DNA of 10,293 nt, taken from Euperipatoides rowelli (lineage: Eukaryota > Onychophora > Udeonychophora > Euonychophora > Peripatopsidae). Under the pieces are notes generated by a model, which saw only the letters and a program-made list of their open reading frames with translations, made no database searches and had not been told where the DNA came from. The DNA lies in assembly GCA_003024985.2 (NCBI GenBank), contig PXIH01S0033721.1, one strand, 5' to 3'. This document shows positions 8,701 to 10,293 of the stretch, one piece after another (position 1 is the stretch's first letter; each line of letters opens with the position of its first letter). A program made the position numbers and the translations under genes.

Positions 8701-9876
8701 TCACAAAAAGCCTAACAGTGCCCTTACAGGAGTGGTTGGAGAGGTTTTTCAATTTTCTAAAGTATTAAAAAAAAAAAAATTTCTGATAATTTTTTTTTTT
8801 TTTAAATTTTCTAAAAATGTAATTATTTAGCTTTAAAACTGTGCAAAAATTTTGATTATTAGTCAATATTTATTATTTTCAGTTGTTTTAAAAAAAAAGT
8901 ACCCAAACAATCATCAAAATTAACTTTATAAAAAAGCTGTATTTCTAAAGGTAAGTCCTGTATACATTAAGTCATAACAATAAAAATTTACTCGATTTAA
9001 AAGCAATTTTATTTTCGAATATTAATTTATTATTAACCATACTACTATAAAATATTACTGTTATGTCTTAAAAATACAAAAATTATTAAAATAATGTGTT
9101 TGTCAACTTTCTTTTTACAGGCCACGGGTGTATTTTTTTAAACAATAGTCTGTAAATCAGTAATTACGTGATAAAACAATTCTATATTAATTCCATTAAT
9201 AATTTAAATATCGTACAACAATGATATTATCCTAAAATTGCTTTAAAAAATTTTAAATATTAAAAACAATTAATAGTTTAACACTACCCCTTAAATTGCC
9301 TACATTTGAATAGGTGAGAAATACATTAGATAATAACATTTAGACTATATTTTTATTTATAAATACCAGTTTCATAATTGTTTTTTTTTTATTCCCAACT
9401 AAATACCAGAGGTTTTAATATAAAGATCAAACCTGTGGCAATTTTATTTAACCTGCAATGATTTTTAGAAATACAGAGAAATTTATAATGATTGTAAAGT
9501 TACATCTTATTTACTCTAAAGTTAGCAACCAAAATTTTTTGTTTCAAATCAATATAACCCAATCTTATCTCTACAAGTATAATTGATGATTTAACACTAA
9601 AAATATTTTCAAACAAACCTTTGGGTGGAGCTATTAAAAGACAAAGACCACTGAAGTAATTAGCCAGGATTTAACATCTTGATAATTATACATCATGTAT
9701 TAGAAATAAATTCACAAAAAATAAAAAAGGCAATAGGCCTAAATTAATTATTTTAAACATAGGAATATTTTAAAAACAAAAAATAACAAATTTTTCCAAC
9801 AAGAATGTTTATTCTCATTGAGAAATATTTAAAATCTAATTTTAATTTTCCACTAACCCAAACTAAATTTCCAGAG
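8701..9876. other. AT-rich non-coding stretch
   Basis: No coding frame of interest. It contains the A13 and T14 inverted repeat near 8765-8805, an A run at 8890-8898, a T run at 9381-9390 and the second TAGGCCTA palindrome at 9734-9741. Stops are frequent in every frame. Confidence 0.6.
8765..8805. repeat. A13/T14 homopolymer hairpin
   Basis: A run of 13 A (8767-8779) flanked by TT on both sides is followed, six bases after the second TT, by AA, 14 T (8790-8803) and AA. The two arms could pair over about 17 bp. It may arise from adjacent A and T tract expansion. Confidence 0.8.
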
Positions 9877-9892
9877 ATTTTAACGTTAAAAT
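9877..9892. repeat. 16-bp perfect palindrome
   Basis: ATTTTAACGTTAAAAT is identical on both strands and is centred on ACGT. It sits eight bases before the CACGTG E-box. A binding site for a dimeric factor is possible, as is chance. Confidence 0.7.
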
Positions 9893-9899
9893 TGATTAT

Positions 9900-9935
9900 C
9901 ACGTGGCCGCTTCGTATTTCCCCACCCACTTATCT
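9900..9935. promoter_or_regulatory. E-box and GATA-type site
   Basis: CACGTG at 9900-9905 is the canonical E-box bound by bHLH factors such as Myc/Max or Clock/Cycle. TTATCT at 9930-9935 is a GATA-factor core on the minus strand. Both are short and can occur by chance. They are worth noting only because they lie about 150-180 bp upstream of the TATA-like sequence. Confidence 0.25.
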
Positions 9936-10080
9936 CAAGATATTGTTTAAGATATTAAACTGACCAATATCAATCTATCTTTAAAACAAGACATAGAAAT
10001 TGATGATTACTGCATGTGATATGTTGAAATGACATCTGTCAATCTAATTAGCAGCAGTTTCTAGAGACGACCGTCAAAGC

Positions 10081-10090
10081 TATATAAATA
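10081..10090 (+). promoter_or_regulatory. TATA-box-like sequence
   Basis: TATATAAATA at 10081-10090 fits the TATA box consensus and has GC-richer sequence on its upstream side. A loose initiator-like CCATTT follows at 10116-10121, slightly further than the usual distance. The first downstream ATG (10137) opens only four codons. In AT-rich DNA such words are common, so a promoter for a gene beyond the window edge is only a suggestion. Confidence 0.25.
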
Positions 10091-10276
10091 GAGAACATTG
10101 CTACAACGAGATTTGCCATTTAAAAAAAAAATAATTATGACAGAATTCTAAAATCAAAGTGAGGTACCTAAGGAATGTTTGGTAAACAGAACAAAGTAAA
10201 TGGAATTTAATTAAACAATAAAGACATTTGATATTCTCAAATTCAAGAGACAATTAATTACCTTTTAATTTGACAT

Positions 10277-10293
10277 AGGGGTGTCCCATAGGA
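10277..10293. repeat. possible transposon-end-like motif at window edge
   Basis: AGGGGTGTCCCATAGGA resembles the CAGGGTGTCCCA-type ends seen in many arthropod interspersed repeats. The window stops here, so neither the element body nor the other end can be examined. A related GTCCC word occurs near 2789. Confidence 0.2.

Noticed and set aside
1-10293. tRNA genes or tRNA-derived SINEs
   Set aside because: No B-box of the GGTTCGANTCC type was found on either strand, and the TTCGAA words at about 985 and 1239 lack cloverleaf context.
1-10293. CRISPR arrays, telomeric repeats or intact transposase and reverse transcriptase genes
   Set aside because: No regularly spaced identical repeats, no TTAGG-type arrays and no frame long enough for such enzymes are present.

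Overview
The window looks like AT-rich nuclear DNA from a eukaryote, with an estimated GC content under one third and many long T homopolymers. I find no complete gene, rRNA, tRNA, CRISPR array, bacterial operon or intact transposon. The base composition, the lack of any long open frame, the splice-like motifs and two copies of the palindrome TAGGCCTA suggest an invertebrate, perhaps an arthropod. That placement is inference and nothing in the window fixes the species.

Layout. 1-1300 is AT-rich spacer or intron. 1303-1568 is a compositionally richer pocket where two frames stay partly open, with a small 15-bp tandem duplication inside it. 1569-2230 holds nothing I can name. 2233-2760 is another richer pocket with a 54-codon minus-strand ATG frame. 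2780-3090 resembles a dispersed repeat. 3454-3550 on the minus strand could be one exon with a YKPGETY motif similar to Reeler domains. 3551-5730 is almost featureless and rich in T tracts. 5735-5962 is a frame interrupted by one stop. 5963-7290 is again featureless apart from a perfect hairpin. 7293-8195 is the most structured part: a badly decayed family of direct repeats. Its members share TATTAYGGGTCAG-like and CCTTATGTRATRAGYATT-like blocks, plus a 52-bp pair and a 9-bp inverted repeat. 8489-8700 is a richer pocket without a recognisable product. The last 400 bases carry an E-box, a GATA-type site and a TATA-like sequence that might mark a promoter. The window ends in a motif resembling a transposon end.

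Open frames of 60-85 codons here are about as long as chance gives in DNA this AT-rich. Several of them start at GTG or TTG, which supports reading them as noise. The strongest direct observations are the decayed repeat family at 7293-8195 and the strand bias of homopolymers: 16 runs of nine or more T against 3 such runs of A on the plus strand. The bias would fit an intron of a plus-strand gene. No set of genes working together can be described from this window.
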